Part shown: positions 62,415 through 64,000 of the stretch, piece by piece | Layout: each line of letters starts with the position of its first letter | Numbering within the stretch: position 1 is the first letter of the stretch | Source of the DNA: an uncultured Clostridia bacterium | GTDB taxonomy: Bacteria; Bacillota; Clostridia; UBA1381 | Direction of reading: 5' to 3' | NCBI GenBank assembly: GCA_934489015.1 | Contig: CAKSSN010000001.1 | Coordinates: 62,001 to 126,000 of the forward strand | Length of the DNA: 64,000 nucleotides | Program-made: the position numbers and the translations under genes | Notes under the pieces: generated by a model | What the model was told of the DNA's origin: nothing | The model's database searches: none | The model's input: only the letters and a program-made list of their open reading frames with translations

Positions 62415-64000
62415 ATGATTTTGGAGGTGAGGGAAATTAAAAGGCATTTTTCTATCAGGGCTAAAATGATACTCATCATTTTGCTGAGCTTTTCGCTGTC
62501 AATAATATTTTCATGCAAAATAACGGTTTCCAATTTGCATAGCTTTTGGAATGAAAAATATATAGAACAAAACGAGCTTATAGTAAAACAAACCATGAGC
62601 GTTATTGAGCAGCGCTTTTATTATGTGCTGGAGCAAATGAGCAAAATAGAAAAAAACGAAACATTTTTTGGTATTGCTTTAAGAAAGGGCGAGGCAACAA
62701 TACAGGAAAGACTGGATATGACCGATATATTTGAAAATGAGCGGTTTAATAATTCGGATCTTATCGACAGCATTGTTTTTATCCGAAATGATAATCAGAT
62801 GTTTTACGAATATCCTCATGAGGTCAGAAACAATCAGACTCTCGGTGATATTGGCTGGTATAATGAGGCAGCTGCCGAGCAGCCGTATTTAATCTGGTAT
62901 CCCTCGCATGAGCGCGATTTGTTCCGGAACACGACGCAAGATACCGCTGTTTTCACTATGGCAAAAACAGTGCTCGGCAATAACATGAAGCCGGTCGGGA
63001 TTTTGGCATTTAATCTTAAAACGGAGTATATAAGAAAAGAAATACAGAATATAAATCGGACAGGCAGTTTATATACATATATTGTTGATAAGCACGGACG
63101 AACGGTTTTTGAAAGAGATCCGTCGTTTAAATGTAAATATACCTCCTTTAAAAATGATAGCGGCAGGATTTACGATGACAATAATACAATATCTTACGAT
63201 ACTATGTTTTTAAACAACTGGTTTTTTGTTACGGTAATGGATAACGAAACAATATCTGAGGATATATACATATTTAAAAATACAATATGGATTACTATTT
63301 CTCTTATAATTGCTATTTTTGCCGTTTTTGCAATCCTGTTTACCGTTTGGCTGACGCGTCCGCTAAATGAGCTTAACGGCATTATAAAGCAGGTGCAGAA
63401 AAAGGATATGTCTGTAAGATGGAAAAGCTGCGGCCGTGACGATGAAATAGGGCAGATAGGAAGCTGCTTTAATACCATGATGGACAGCATTAACGAGCTT
63501 ATGAATCAGGTCAGCTATGAAAAGAGTTTGCATTTTGCCTCCGAGCTGAAGGCTTTGCAGGAGCAGCTCAATTCTCATTTTCTGCATAATGTTCTGGATT
63601 CTATCTATTTCCTTGCTCAAATGGGGAATACCGAAAAGGCGGCGGAAATGACGGCATCTTTGGCAGAATTTATAGATCATGTGCTTAACGAGGGGCATGA
63701 GATAACCACCGTTGAGCGCGAAATTGAGCATATTAAAAATTATATTGATATTGAAAAAATCCGATACGGCGATAAATTCAGATTTGAAATTGATGTAGAC
63801 GAGGACGTTCTCAGGTGTAAAATGCCGAAGCTTTTGATACAGCCGCTTGTTGAAAACGCAATCAATCACGGATTGTTTGAAAGCAGCGACGGGGAAATAA
63901 AGGTTTTGGCAAAGCTGCGGGATAATCTTATTCATTTTGAAGTGATTGATAACGGCTGCGGCATTGATGAGGAAAAGGTAAGCGAGCTTAATAAAATGCT
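62415..64000 (+). CDS. YesM-like sensor histidine kinase (runs off the right edge)
   Basis: The frame stays open to the window end, giving at least 528 residues. It has an N-terminal transmembrane helix (~18-36), an extracytoplasmic Cache-like sensor domain (~40-290), a second transmembrane helix (~293-318), a HAMP region, and the His_kinase domain with the phospho-acceptor His388 in LNSHFLHNVLDS, then the ATPase N-box LIQPLVENAINHG and DNGCGI. The start is uncertain: ATG at 62415 overlaps GGAGGTGAGG (62423-62432), which would instead favour an ATT at 62436; a later ATG lies at 62466. It pairs with the response regulator just upstream. Confidence 0.9.
   Translation, partial: MILEVREIKRHFSIRAKMILIILLSFSLSIIFSCKITVSNLHSFWNEKYIEQNELIVKQTMSVIEQRFYYVLEQMSKIEKNETFFGIALRKGEATIQERLDMTDIFENERFNNSDLIDSIVFIRNDNQMFYEYPHEVRNNQTLGDIGWYNEAAAEQPYLIWYPSHERDLFRNTTQDTAVFTMAKTVLGNNMKPVGILAFNLKTEYIRKEIQNINRTGSLYTYIVDKHGRTVFERDPSFKCKYTSFKNDSGRIYDDNNTISYDTMFLNNWFFVTVMDNETISEDIYIFKNTIWITISLIIAIFAVFAILFTVWLTRPLNELNGIIKQVQKKDMSVRWKSCGRDDEIGQIGSCFNTMMDSINELMNQVSYEKSLHFASELKALQEQLNSHFLHNVLDSIYFLAQMGNTEKAAEMTASLAEFIDHVLNEGHEITTVEREIEHIKNYIDIEKIRYGDKFRFEIDVDEDVLRCKMPKLLIQPLVENAINHGLFESSDGEIKVLAKLRDNLIHFEVIDNGCGIDEEKVSELNKM

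Noticed and set aside
1..64000. CRISPR arrays, insertion sequences, prophage or integrase genes
   Set aside because: I saw no regularly spaced direct repeats of CRISPR type, no transposase, integrase or phage genes. Reading by eye could miss short remnants.

Overview
The window looks like chromosome from an anaerobic, spore-forming Clostridia-type Firmicute of low to middle GC content. The signs are an alpha/beta small acid-soluble spore protein, the dnaG-rpoD pair, strong AGGAGG ribosome binding sites with many GTG/TTG starts, a PPi-type phosphofructokinase, and a complete Rnf complex in clostridial order (CDGEAB). SLH-anchored surface proteins and a large secreted plant-polysaccharide locus suggest a gut or rumen fibre/pectin degrader, perhaps a Monoglobus relative. 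That last placement is inference only.

Layout. 1-1.6 kb: a 5'-truncated ABC transporter fragment ending at a palindrome, a self-regulating TetR gene with a twin operator, and the spore protein gene. 1.9-10 kb (+): housekeeping run dnaG, rpoD, prmA, a degenerate flavodiiron-like protein, rsmE, pfp and an AI-2E-family permease. 10-14.6 kb (-): two BspA-like leucine-rich-repeat surface proteins, the upstream one with SLH anchors, divergent from a double-HTH regulator. 16.6-24 kb: LacI regulator and divergent EamA transporter, a MATE transporter, tRNA-Thr(GGT), a YitT-family protein, a HAD phosphatase, a Dabb protein, and a membrane diguanylate cyclase whose sensor half resembles an ECF transporter S component. 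24-29 kb (+): the Rnf operon followed by a DUF3006 protein and a second MATE transporter.

30.7-64 kb is a carbohydrate-utilisation locus. A cytoplasmic GH28-like protein (-) faces two giant secreted proteins (1291 and 1744 aa), each carrying two tandem copies of an unrecognised ~290-residue domain. One ends in a rhamnogalacturonan-acetylesterase-like SGNH domain; the other carries a metallophosphoesterase domain. Both have near-identical promoter regions with 21-bp-spaced direct repeats. Then, co-directionally, come a sugar ABC importer (two permeases and a lipoprotein), two SLH proteins, three more secreted proteins with single copies of the same domain (one with a GH-A-type catalytic domain), a paralogous glycosidase, a cytoplasmic GH39-like enzyme, and a YesN/YesM-type two-component system running off the right edge.

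Likely logic (inference): secreted multidomain enzymes bind and trim a pectin-like polymer near the SLH-decorated surface, the ABC importer takes up oligosaccharides, the cytoplasmic GH28- and GH39-like enzymes finish them, and the two-component system senses substrate. The domain family (seven copies in five proteins), the paired promoters and a fold-back repeat found twice inside the locus are the most novel signals here.
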